Translations under genes and position numbers: made by a program
Shown: piece by piece, positions 1 to 5,977 of the stretch
Layout of the letters: every line of letters begins with the position of its first letter
Position numbering within the stretch: the first letter of the stretch is position 1
NCBI GenBank assembly: GCA_021808665.1
Contig: JAKBBA010000154.1
Coordinates: 1-7,275 of the forward strand
DNA from: Actinomycetes bacterium
GTDB taxonomy: Bacteria; Actinomycetota; Acidimicrobiia; Acidimicrobiales; Palsa-688
DNA length: 7,275 nt
Direction of reading: 5' to 3'
The notes under the pieces: generated by a model
Seen by the model: only the letters and a program-made list of their open reading frames with translations
What the model was told of the DNA's origin: nothing
Database searches by the model: none

Positions 1-1232
1 TGTCGGTATCCATGTACACGGGCATGCGTCTCGCCCTCGAAGCGGGACAGGTGATCCGCCGGTACAAGCCGGCGATACCGCTGTGCTACTTCGGTCTCTA
101 CGCAGCGACCGCCGAAAGCCTTCCGGTCGGATCTCCATCGGACGCGGCCATCGCCGGCGAGTACGAGGCGGGCTTAGCCTCGTGGGCAGGCGGAGGTCCG
201 GCGGGACCCCGCGTGGCCTTGGCGCGTCGGAGCAACCCGACACCAGACCGGACGGGCCTGGCTCCCCTCGACGCTTACACCCGGCTCAGCGCAGGCGGCG
301 AGGAACGCCTCGTCGGCTCCGTAGCCGCAAGCCGGGGATGCTCTCACCGTTGCCGTCACTGCCCGGTCCCCGTCGTCTATAACGGCCGGGTTCGCCCTGT
401 CGAAGCGGAGAAGGTTCTTGCGGACATCGAAGCGCTCGTCGCCAACGGAGCCCGGCACATCAATTTCGCAGACCCGGATTTCTTCAACTCGCCTCGACAC
501 TCGGCGCGCGTGCTTACGGCGTTTGCCGGCCGTCATCCTGATGTCAGTGTCGATGTCACTATCAAAGTCGAGCACATTCTCCGTCACCGAGGCATGCTCG
601 GCTTGCTCGCCGACGCGCGATGCGCGTTTGTAGTGTCGGCGTTCGAATCGACGAACGACAGGATACTTAGGATATTGGACAAGGGGCACACGTCAAGTGA
701 AGCCTCGAGCGCGGTCAAGGCGTTGCGTGAGTACGGGATAGAGATACGGCCGTCCTGGCTGCCTTTTACCCCTTGGACGACGCTGCAAGATCTGGTCGAC
801 CTTCTCAACTTCGTGCTAGCCCACGACCTCGTCGACAACGTCGACCCTGTCCAGTACAGCATCAGGCTGCTTGTCCCCGAAGGATCCCTCCTGCTGGCCC
901 ACGAAGCGATCCAGCCGCACGTTAGCGGGTACGACCCAGCGGTGATCGGTTGGAGTTGGGCCCACCCTGATCCGACAATCGACGAGCTCCAGACGACCGT
1001 CGCCGGTATCGTGGAGTCCGGGCTCGGTGATCTGCCGCGCGAGACGTTCGAACGAATCGACGGAGCGATCCGTGCCGCCGCTGGTGACATTTCGAGCCGC
1101 CCGGTTGTCGGCTCGGTGTCGAAGGGCGCGGTGGGGGATCGACCGCGTCTTAGCGAGCCCTGGTTTTGTTGCAGCGAACCGACGCGATCGCAGCTCGTGG
1201 CGCTCGGCGGCCAGCCCTCGAATGCCGGCTGA
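1..1232 (+). CDS. Cobalamin-binding-type radical SAM protein with CCSEP C-terminal tail (5' end outside window)
   Basis: The frame is open to the left edge. The first ATG in the window (position 12) lies inside what looks like the end of a B12-binding Rossmann domain (VSMYTGMRLAL ... YFGLYA), so the true start is upstream and numbering here is from that ATG. The radical SAM cluster motif C-x3-C-x2-C is at Cys110, Cys114 and Cys117 (RGCSHRCRHCP) and would hold the 4Fe-4S cluster that cleaves S-adenosylmethionine. It is followed by the DPDFFN stretch at 154-159, typical of the barrel of B12-dependent radical SAM enzymes. About 20 residues before the end is the tail Cys386-Cys387-Ser-Glu-Pro. 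This resembles the CUAEP/CCAEP-tail radical SAM (seleno)protein family, whose second residue is selenocysteine in some members; here both codons (TGT, TGC) specify cysteine and the usual Ala is Ser. The reaction and substrate of this family are unknown to me. The TGA stop lies 18 bp from the end of the convergent neighbour. Radical SAM assignment is very secure; family assignment rests on recall of the tail motif. Confidence 0.9.
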   Translation, partial: SVSMYTGMRLALEAGQVIRRYKPAIPLCYFGLYAATAESLPVGSPSDAAIAGEYEAGLASWAGGGPAGPRVALARRSNPTPDRTGLAPLDAYTRLSAGGEERLVGSVAASRGCSHRCRHCPVPVVYNGRVRPVEAEKVLADIEALVANGARHINFADPDFFNSPRHSARVLTAFAGRHPDVSVDVTIKVEHILRHRGMLGLLADARCAFVVSAFESTNDRILRILDKGHTSSEASSAVKALREYGIEIRPSWLPFTPWTTLQDLVDLLNFVLAHDLVDNVDPVQYSIRLLVPEGSLLLAHEAIQPHVSGYDPAVIGWSWAHPDPTIDELQTTVAGIVESGLGDLPRETFERIDGAIRAAAGDISSRPVVGSVSKGAVGDRPRLSEPWFCCSEPTRSQLVALGGQPSNAG

Positions 1233-1250
1233 GCCCGGATGGTGCCCCGT

Positions 1251-2567
1251 CTAGGCCGCGGCAGATTGCACGGTGCCAGCTAGCTGTGATGCCCACCCGA
1301 GCGCTGCCAGGTAGTGACTTCCGACTTGTGTGTGACCAATCCCGGACCGGAGCGCTGGCAGGTTAGTGGCGACCTCCCACTCGCAAACGTCGACGAGTAT
1401 CGAGCCGAGCACTCCGCGGTGTTCGAGGACAGCGTCCGCGATGTCGTCTGTGACGCTCATTCTCGCGACGAGCTGAGAGGGCGGCCCTCCTACGATCAGT
1501 GCTATGCCAGAAATGAGTCCCGCGGTGAAGGCTTCGTCGGCTAGCGAAGGTTCGACTGAAGTGGCGAGCAGCTCACACATCCGTGCCCTGACGAGGGCGA
1601 TCGTGACCTGCTCGTTCGCGTGAGGGGACATGTCGGCGAGAGTCATAAAGGTAGCCCACGACGAAAGACGGTCTCTTCCGAGGAGCACGACGGCTTCCTC
1701 GATGGACCTGACCGGCCGGCGCAGCCCGCTCGATGCTCCGAGGCTCGAAACGTGAAGTACCCGATACGACAGGGAGACGTCTCCGGAAAGTATCCGCGCG
1801 AGGTCTTTCGGGGTGGTGTCGGGGTCCCGTAGCCGGCTGATCAGCTCGACGCAGGCGAGACGTCCCGGCGAGAGCGCATCGGCGGGTTCGCCGGTCGGCT
1901 TGGACAACACGTGTCCTTGGAACAGCGTCGCTCCGGCGCGAGACCATTCGAGCACCTGCTGCAGCGACCTGACGCCGGCCATCACGGCTCCCCGGCGGGG
2001 ATCGTTGATCAAATCGAGGCATTCCCCGAGCTTGTCGTTTTGCAGGTCGGGGTCCACGAGTGTAAACGAGGCCAGGTCGTCGAGAAATCTCGCCTCCTCG
2101 GACCAGGCACTGACTGCGAGCGGGTAGCCGCGTTTGCGAAGCGATTCCCCCAGGCCGCGAATGTCTTGCTCGTCGCCCTTCCGGCCGGAGCGTTCGCCGC
2201 CGCCGGAGCGTTCGCCTTCCCGGAGAACTCTTAATACGCAGCGATTCGGGGTCAGCGACAACGGAGGTTCGCCGTCGCTGCGGTCGTCGCTGCCGTGGTG
2301 GCGGATCGTGAGCCAGGCTCGCTTGGAGCCAACCAGGCAGTCAACTCCGTCCGTTTCGGTTAGGAGGGTTTCCATGCGCGACGTGGAGAGGCTTTCGACC
2401 GCCTCGGCGTTGCGAGTCGACTCCGTCGAGTCGGCATCGTCGTTAGCGGTCGCGCACGCGAGTTCGTAGCCGATTACTTCTAGTTGCCTGTCGAATATGG
2501 GCATCCGGCCGAGCAGTACGAAGGTACGCCGGCTGTCGGCCGGCGACGCAGGGAGAGTTGCGTCCAC
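1251..2567 (-). CDS. EAL-like/HDOD domain signalling protein (YuxH type), degenerate EAL half
   Basis: 438 residues from a GTG start; reading the minus strand, CGGAG lies about 7 bases upstream. The N-terminal half (about 16-230) follows the layout of degenerate EAL domains in YuxH-like proteins: LLGRMPIFDRQLEVIGYEL at 18-36, and FQGHVLSKP at 216-224, matching the QGY-F-x-KP end of EAL domains. The expected metal-binding acidic residues are not evident; the strand that usually carries Glu reads VLRVL at 111-115. Cyclic-di-GMP hydrolysis is therefore unlikely, and a binding or scaffold role is more plausible. The HDOD half (about 232-430) shows the usual helical core, including SLSYRVLHV, GLRRPVRSIEEAVVLLGRDRL (281-301) and the closing helix YLAALGWASQLA. 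HDOD domains lack the phosphohydrolase His-Asp pair and act in signalling or regulation. The insert at 118-128 (GERSGGGERSG) is a short duplication. The gene is convergent with the radical SAM gene and divergent from the AhpD-fold gene. Architecture is confident; the signal it handles is unknown. Confidence 0.9.
   Translation of the reverse strand: MDATLPASPADSRRTFVLLGRMPIFDRQLEVIGYELACATANDDADSTESTRNAEAVESLSTSRMETLLTETDGVDCLVGSKRAWLTIRHHGSDDRSDGEPPLSLTPNRCVLRVLREGERSGGGERSGRKGDEQDIRGLGESLRKRGYPLAVSAWSEEARFLDDLASFTLVDPDLQNDKLGECLDLINDPRRGAVMAGVRSLQQVLEWSRAGATLFQGHVLSKPTGEPADALSPGRLACVELISRLRDPDTTPKDLARILSGDVSLSYRVLHVSSLGASSGLRRPVRSIEEAVVLLGRDRLSSWATFMTLADMSPHANEQVTIALVRARMCELLATSVEPSLADEAFTAGLISGIALIVGGPPSQLVARMSVTDDIADAVLEHRGVLGSILVDVCEWEVATNLPALRSGIGHTQVGSHYLAALGWASQLAGTVQSAAA
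2184..2216. repeat. Perfect 15-bp direct repeat inside the EAL/HDOD gene
   Basis: The 15-mer GCCGGAGCGTTCGCC occurs at 2184-2198 and again at 2202-2216, an 18-bp period equal to six codons. On the minus strand it encodes the repeated GERSG at residues 118-122 and 124-128, in the loop between the EAL-like strand VLRVL and the next helix. The in-frame period and sequence identity point to a recent slippage duplication that leaves the protein intact. Confidence 0.85.
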
Positions 2568-2587
2568 TATTCGACTCCGGCGCCCCT

Positions 2588-2624
2588 GGTGCTCGACATT
2601 GGTTTAAGTTTCGGGACGAGCACC
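2588..2624. promoter_or_regulatory. Inverted repeat in divergent intergenic region, candidate operator or 5'-leader hairpin
   Basis: GGTGCTCG at 2588-2595 is the exact reverse complement of CGAGCACC at 2617-2624, with a 21-bp spacer. The arm centres are 29 bp apart, close to three helical turns, which could suit a dimeric regulator binding one face of DNA. It lies 21-57 bp upstream of the EAL/HDOD start and ends 8 bp before a TTGACA hexamer oriented toward the AhpD-fold gene, so it could serve either gene. Alternatively it forms a weak hairpin in the EAL/HDOD mRNA leader. Which protein, if any, binds it cannot be told from sequence. Confidence 0.4.
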
Positions 2625-2631
2625 CACCGGC

Positions 2632-2661
2632 TTGACACGAAGGTTGCTGAGGTCGGATAGG
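2632..2661 (+). promoter_or_regulatory. Possible promoter for the AhpD-fold gene
   Basis: A perfect -35 hexamer TTGACA is at 2632-2637. Eighteen bases downstream is GATAGG (2656-2661), only a partial match to TATAAT, so the -10 element is weak or misplaced. It would put transcription start roughly 80 bases before the ATG at 2750. The assignment rests mainly on the -35 hexamer and its intergenic position. Confidence 0.4.
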
Positions 2662-2734
2662 ACGCACCTTTTCGGTCCTTTGGGGAAAACCTTGCGCCTC
2701 TTGAAGAATGGTGCGAACGTGCAGTCAATCCGAC

Positions 2735-2743
2735 GAGAGAGGA
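2735..2743 (+). promoter_or_regulatory. Ribosome binding site that decides the AhpD-fold gene start
   Basis: The purine run GAGAGAGGA lies six bases before the ATG at 2750. The alternative in-frame ATG at 2708 has no comparable site and would add 14 residues with no family resemblance. This is the reason for starting the gene at 2750. Confidence 0.75.
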
Positions 2744-2749
2744 CGCGCT

Positions 2750-3406
2750 ATGCCCCGGCTTGCCCAGGTACCCAGATCTGCAGTCCGAGACGAAGTTGTG
2801 CTCGCTGCCTACGACCGGCTTTTCGGTGTCGGCAGGGACCCCGTGTCGCATCCTGGGACGGCGACCGGCACCCCGGGGAACTGGTGGGGTGTGTTCGCGC
2901 TGTCGCCGGTCGTGTTCCGCCACGCGGTGGCCGGATTCTCGTTGTATCAAAAGACCGCTGACCACCTCTCCCCTGCACTGCGCGAGCTTGCGCAGACCAG
3001 AGTCGGGTACTCGGTCGGAAGCCAGTTCGTCTACTCGCAGCACTGCAAGTCCTGCAGGGCCGCCGGGATCGCCGAGGAGAAGATCGCCGCCATCAGCCAC
3101 TGGGAGGTCTCCGACCTCTTCGACGAGCTGGAGCGTGCGGTTCTCGCCTACGCCGACTGCCTGAGCCGACAGCAGGGGAGGGTCGGTGAGGGCATCTTCG
3201 AGGTGCTCCAAAAGCATCTCGACGATAGCCAGATACTCGAGCTCACCTACATAACCGCTATGTACGCGATGCACGCTGTCATGAGTAGGGCTCTACGCCT
3301 CGAATACGACGACGTCGACGACAGGGTGACCGAGGTAGCTGCCCCGGCCGGGTCCGAAGGCCGTGACATCGGGGCGGACATCAGTGGCCGGGAGGGCGTT
3401 TCATGA
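2750..3406 (+). CDS. Carboxymuconolactone decarboxylase/AhpD-fold family protein with CKSC motif
   Basis: 218 residues from the ATG at 2750. The protein is all-helical in character. The CMD/AhpD core runs from about 75 to 160: helix LRELAQTRVGYSVGSQFVYSQH followed by Cys99-Lys-Ser-Cys102 and AAGI, then EEKIAAI and a second helix pair ending in the ILELTYITAMYAMHAVMSR segment (162-180). The known family includes gamma-carboxymuconolactone decarboxylases and the alkylhydroperoxidase AhpD, which uses a Cys-x2-Cys pair and a nearby His. Here a Cys-x2-Cys pair is present with His98 immediately before it, whereas AhpD has its His a few residues after the second Cys. A thiol redox role is thus plausible but unproven; decarboxylation is less likely. 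An extra N-terminal segment (1-70) containing GNWWGVFALSPVV resembles that of larger peroxidase-related family members. The C-terminal about 30 residues are polar and probably disordered. The hydratase gene starts 67 bp downstream on the same strand, so co-transcription is possible. Family is secure; substrate is not. Confidence 0.9.
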   Translation: MPRLAQVPRSAVRDEVVLAAYDRLFGVGRDPVSHPGTATGTPGNWWGVFALSPVVFRHAVAGFSLYQKTADHLSPALRELAQTRVGYSVGSQFVYSQHCKSCRAAGIAEEKIAAISHWEVSDLFDELERAVLAYADCLSRQQGRVGEGIFEVLQKHLDDSQILELTYITAMYAMHAVMSRALRLEYDDVDDRVTEVAAPAGSEGRDIGADISGREGVS

Positions 3407-3473
3407 ACCCGGACTGAGCAGACGGAAGCACCTCGAGAGCACGCCGCTCCGGAATATCTGAGAGGATTGCCGG

Positions 3474-4280
3474 ATGCAAGACGATCTCGTATTGACAGTC
3501 GAGGCCGACGGGGTCGCCCTGGTGACCTTGAACCGTCCGGCGGCTCGCAACGCCCTAAGTCGCGAGCTGCTCCGCCGCCTTCGACAGGTGTTCGAGACAC
3601 TCGCCCACGACGACAGCGTCGGTGCGGTGATTCTGACCGGCAGCGACCCGGCATTCTGCGCAGGGCTGGATCTGAAGGAGCTGAGCGGCTCCTCGGGCCT
3701 GCTCGACGACGGCGTGAGCGGGGACAACCGTGAGCCGGGTGTGCCGACAGGGTCGCCCTGGCGCCCCCTCGGCAAACCTCTCATCGGGGCTGTCAACGGC
3801 GTTGCCATCACTGGGGGACTGGAGCTTGCACTCAACTGCGACTTCCTGGTCGCCTCCGAGCGCGCTGTATTCGCCGACACCCATGCAAGGGTCGGGATCA
3901 TGCCGGGATGGGGCCTTTCGGTGCTCCTGCCGGAGCGTGTCGGGTTCGCAATGGCGAGACGCATGAGCTTCACAGGGGACTTCGTGGACGCCCGACGCGC
4001 GCTCGAGTGCGGTCTGGTTACCGAAGTGGTTCCACACGATGAGCTTTTGGGTCGTGCGCAAAGCCTTGCAGCGACGGTCGCCGCCAGCCACCGTCCGGCG
4101 GTGCTGGCGTTGCATGACTCCTACCGGCGTATACAGACGGAGTTCAGCGGGAACTCGATGGAACTGGAATCCGAGGCGTCGAGGCGGTGGCGTCGAGCGG
4201 GCGGTGCTGACGAGCTTGCAGCGAGGGTGCCAGGGGTATTCGAGCGGGGACGCACCCAGGCGGGAGGGGCCTCGAGCTGA
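3474..4280 (+). CDS. Enoyl-CoA hydratase/isomerase (crotonase) family protein
   Basis: 268 residues, the normal crotonase length; AGAGG lies eight bases before the ATG. This family forms a cytoplasmic trimer or hexamer that stabilises acyl-CoA enolates in an oxyanion hole. Seen here: the N-terminal strand with TLNRPAARNALS (18-29), the first oxyanion segment FCAGLDL (61-67), and the second segment with Gly114-Gly115 in GVAITGGLELALNCD. The first catalytic glutamate of true hydratases matches Glu117. The position of the second catalytic glutamate reads His137 (FADTHARVGIMPGWG, residues 133-147), so simple 2-enoyl-CoA hydration may be altered or absent, and the enzyme could instead be an isomerase, another crotonase-type lyase or a variant hydratase. 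The C-terminal helix LESEASRRWRRAGGADELAARV is typical of the trimer interface. It follows the AhpD-fold gene at 67 bp and may share its transcript. The superfamily is very secure; the exact reaction is not. Confidence 0.95.
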   Translation: MQDDLVLTVEADGVALVTLNRPAARNALSRELLRRLRQVFETLAHDDSVGAVILTGSDPAFCAGLDLKELSGSSGLLDDGVSGDNREPGVPTGSPWRPLGKPLIGAVNGVAITGGLELALNCDFLVASERAVFADTHARVGIMPGWGLSVLLPERVGFAMARRMSFTGDFVDARRALECGLVTEVVPHDELLGRAQSLAATVAASHRPAVLALHDSYRRIQTEFSGNSMELESEASRRWRRAGGADELAARVPGVFERGRTQAGGASS

Positions 4281-4342
4281 CCCCGAAGGTAACTCCCAAG
4301 GCGAAACTGCAATCCTCGTCAGGCTTCTCTCAGCTTCTAAGT

Positions 4343-4356
4343 GATAATAGAGAGGT
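4343..4356 (+). promoter_or_regulatory. Possible -10 element giving a leaderless mRNA for the membrane protein
   Basis: GATAAT (4343-4348) matches five of six bases of TATAAT and ends eight bases before the ATG at 4357, so transcription could begin at or beside that A. The only Shine-Dalgarno-like run (GAGAGG, 4350-4355) sits one base from the ATG, too close for normal use. An in-frame TAG at 4348-4350 rules out an upstream start, and no good alternative start follows. No convincing -35 hexamer is visible at the expected distance. Confidence 0.45.
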
Positions 4357-5967
4357 ATGCAAATTGCCTCAGCAGCTCCGCTGACACGGGAGCGCCCCAC
4401 ACCGATCGAGATAGTCGCCGGAGTTCTTCTGGGCGCGACGGTAGTCCTCCACGTTGTGGCCATGTTCCCCACATATTTCGTGGGCCAGGCACCACTTGCC
4501 AGTCAAACCGACCAGGCGGCGCTGTACGCGGTGATAGCGGCGGCGTGGGCTTTGGCGCTGGCGATCGGGGCGAGCGGCCCTGAGCGGACACAGGCGGCGG
4601 CTGCGCTGGCGGTCGGTGTTGCCGTTACCGAGCTCGGGTTTCGCGTGTCCGACCTGGGCGACGCAATCAGCTTCGGGAGCAAGACGGTCGGCGCAGGGCT
4701 GTGGATAATGACCGCGGCGTGGGTGGTGGGTGCCGTTGCGGCTGTCGTGTGCGTGCTCGCAGCTGCGGCACGTCACCGTACGCCGTTGCCGGCGTCGTCG
4801 TCGGGGTTTCCGGGTGGTCTCGCATCGGAGGGCGATGCGCCAGCGACGGAGGCACCTTTCGCCGACGGCCCCGCCGGGGGCGAGGTGGAAGCTGCCCCGA
4901 CTTACCCCGAGACTTCCCAAGCTCAGCCGCATTTGGCGGGCAACCCCTACACTGACCTGGCCGGTACGCCTGTAGGCGCTATCGAGGCCTCACCTGGCGG
5001 ATGGGCTGCGTCCAGCCCTGCCCAGGTCAGCTCTCAACCTGTCAGTGGGTACTCGCCGACACTCGACACCGCAGCGGTTCCGGTGGCCGATACGGCAACG
5101 GTGCCTGTTGTCGATACTGGGGCGGTGCCAGTCGTAGAGACGGGAGCGGTCCCGGTCGTGGATACGAGCACTGTGCCATGGATCGTTTCCGGTGAGCCCG
5201 ACGACACCGAAATCGAAACCGGACCAGAGGCCGCATGGGTGCCCACCGAAGGCTCAGCAGGAGCGGGAGTACCGCCTGTCGAGGGGGCCACCGCCGAGCC
5301 GGATCTCGCCGTGGCGACAAAGACGAAGCAGAAGCGCCTTCGCCGGACTCGGGCGCCCGAAAGCCCCGAGGAGGCGCACGAGCGCAACCTTTGGACGGTA
5401 CTCGTACTCGTACTGGCCGTCATCGTCGCTGGTGCATTCCTACCGGCATGGGACCGTGGCACGGCTACCAGCTCGGTGACAGGCCAACACGTCGTCCGCA
5501 ACCTCGGGAATGCGTTCAGCGGCCCATGGCAGCAAGTGGTCGGTACGGTCCTCGCCGCTGTGGCCTTGGTGGTCGTCCCAGTCATAGCGATCAGGCTTCG
5601 CAACAAGGGCGTCGCGGCAGCTCTAGCGGCTGGAGGGATCCTCGTCCTGACGTCCCAGCTCGTAGCGGCCGTAGTCCAAGTGAACCTCCCTGTACCGCCG
5701 GCGGATTTCGGCCTCAGTGCTGCGCAGGTCGCCCAACTAGGTCTGGTCTTGAACATGAAGCTGACCGCTTGGTTCGTAATCGACGCGATCGCCGCGTACC
5801 TGCTGTTTGCGGCTGTCATGATTCGAGCGACGCTGCGCGAAATACCTCCCCTGACTCTTTACACACCAGGTTCGAGACCCTACGTGCCCGGGCCCGGCCC
5901 AGAGCAGTGGGGAGCCGGGTGGAATCCCGGGAACGCGCCTTGGCGCCAGCCGCCCAACTATCAGTAG
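4357..5967 (+). CDS. Multi-pass membrane protein with long Pro/Ala/acidic linker and octapeptide repeats
   Basis: 536 residues; I do not recognise a named family. By hydrophobicity there are two membrane blocks. Block one has about four helices (near 18-37, 53-72, 79-95 and 110-137). Residues 138-343 form a hydrophilic linker rich in Ala, Pro, Gly, Thr and acidic residues, containing five copies of an octapeptide (237-274) and ending in a basic stretch KTKQKRLRRTR (322-332) just before the membrane. Block two has about four helices (near 345-363, 392-413, 417-442 and 467-489). The C-terminus (500-536) is Pro/Gly/Tyr/Trp-rich. There is no cleavable signal peptide; helix one begins at residue 18. 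By the positive-inside rule the basic stretch should be cytoplasmic, and with four helices before it the linker would be cytoplasmic too. No catalytic motif is visible. The epoxide hydrolase remnant starts 10 bp downstream, so the two were probably co-transcribed. It being a real gene is secure from length and coherent membrane pattern; function is unknown. Confidence 0.85.
   Translation: MQIASAAPLTRERPTPIEIVAGVLLGATVVLHVVAMFPTYFVGQAPLASQTDQAALYAVIAAAWALALAIGASGPERTQAAAALAVGVAVTELGFRVSDLGDAISFGSKTVGAGLWIMTAAWVVGAVAAVVCVLAAAARHRTPLPASSSGFPGGLASEGDAPATEAPFADGPAGGEVEAAPTYPETSQAQPHLAGNPYTDLAGTPVGAIEASPGGWAASSPAQVSSQPVSGYSPTLDTAAVPVADTATVPVVDTGAVPVVETGAVPVVDTSTVPWIVSGEPDDTEIETGPEAAWVPTEGSAGAGVPPVEGATAEPDLAVATKTKQKRLRRTRAPESPEEAHERNLWTVLVLVLAVIVAGAFLPAWDRGTATSSVTGQHVVRNLGNAFSGPWQQVVGTVLAAVALVVVPVIAIRLRNKGVAAALAAGGILVLTSQLVAAVVQVNLPVPPADFGLSAAQVAQLGLVLNMKLTAWFVIDAIAAYLLFAAVMIRATLREIPPLTLYTPGSRPYVPGPGPEQWGAGWNPGNAPWRQPPNYQ
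5065..5178 (+). repeat. Tandem 24-bp in-frame repeat encoding (D/E)T-x-x-VPV-x octapeptides
   Basis: Four full and one partial 24-bp units encode DTAAVPVA, DTATVPVV, DTGAVPVV, ETGAVPVV and DTSTVP. The DNA units differ mainly at third positions (for example GTTCCG, GTGCCT, GTGCCA and GTCCCG for Val-Pro), so the peptide pattern looks kept by selection after an older expansion rather than being a fresh slippage product. It lies in the hydrophilic linker of the membrane protein and may form an extended spacer. Confidence 0.85.
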
Positions 5968-5977
5968 GCACCGAAGC

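Noticed and set aside
1167..1172. Selenocysteine insertion at the radical SAM tail
   Set aside because: Both codons are ordinary cysteine codons (TGT, TGC); no in-frame TGA is present at the tail motif.
1299..1368. Near-identical pair GAGCGCTGCCAGGTAGTG / GAGCGCTGGCAGGTTAGTG about 51 bp apart
   Set aside because: One mismatch and one indel, inside the conserved C-terminal helices of the HDOD protein, with no matching protein repeat; probably chance.
2567..3274. Minus-strand open frame (235 codons) covering the divergent region and AhpD-fold gene
   Set aside because: Antisense to the CMD-family gene, spans the promoter region and shows no recognisable motif.
3407..3473. Small reading frame or terminator between the AhpD-fold and hydratase genes
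   Set aside because: The ATG overlapping the upstream stop gives only four codons and no convincing hairpin is seen; nothing beyond the hydratase ribosome binding site is supported.
3555..4472. Long open frame on the minus strand (305 codons) opposite the hydratase gene
   Set aside because: Arg/Pro/Ser-rich with no domain pattern and fully antisense to a well-supported crotonase gene; long antisense frames are expected in high-GC coding DNA.
5034..5819. Minus-strand open frame (261 codons) with a TGTAPVSTTG repeat
   Set aside because: The repeat is the antisense reading of the octapeptide repeat in the membrane protein; no start context or domain supports it.
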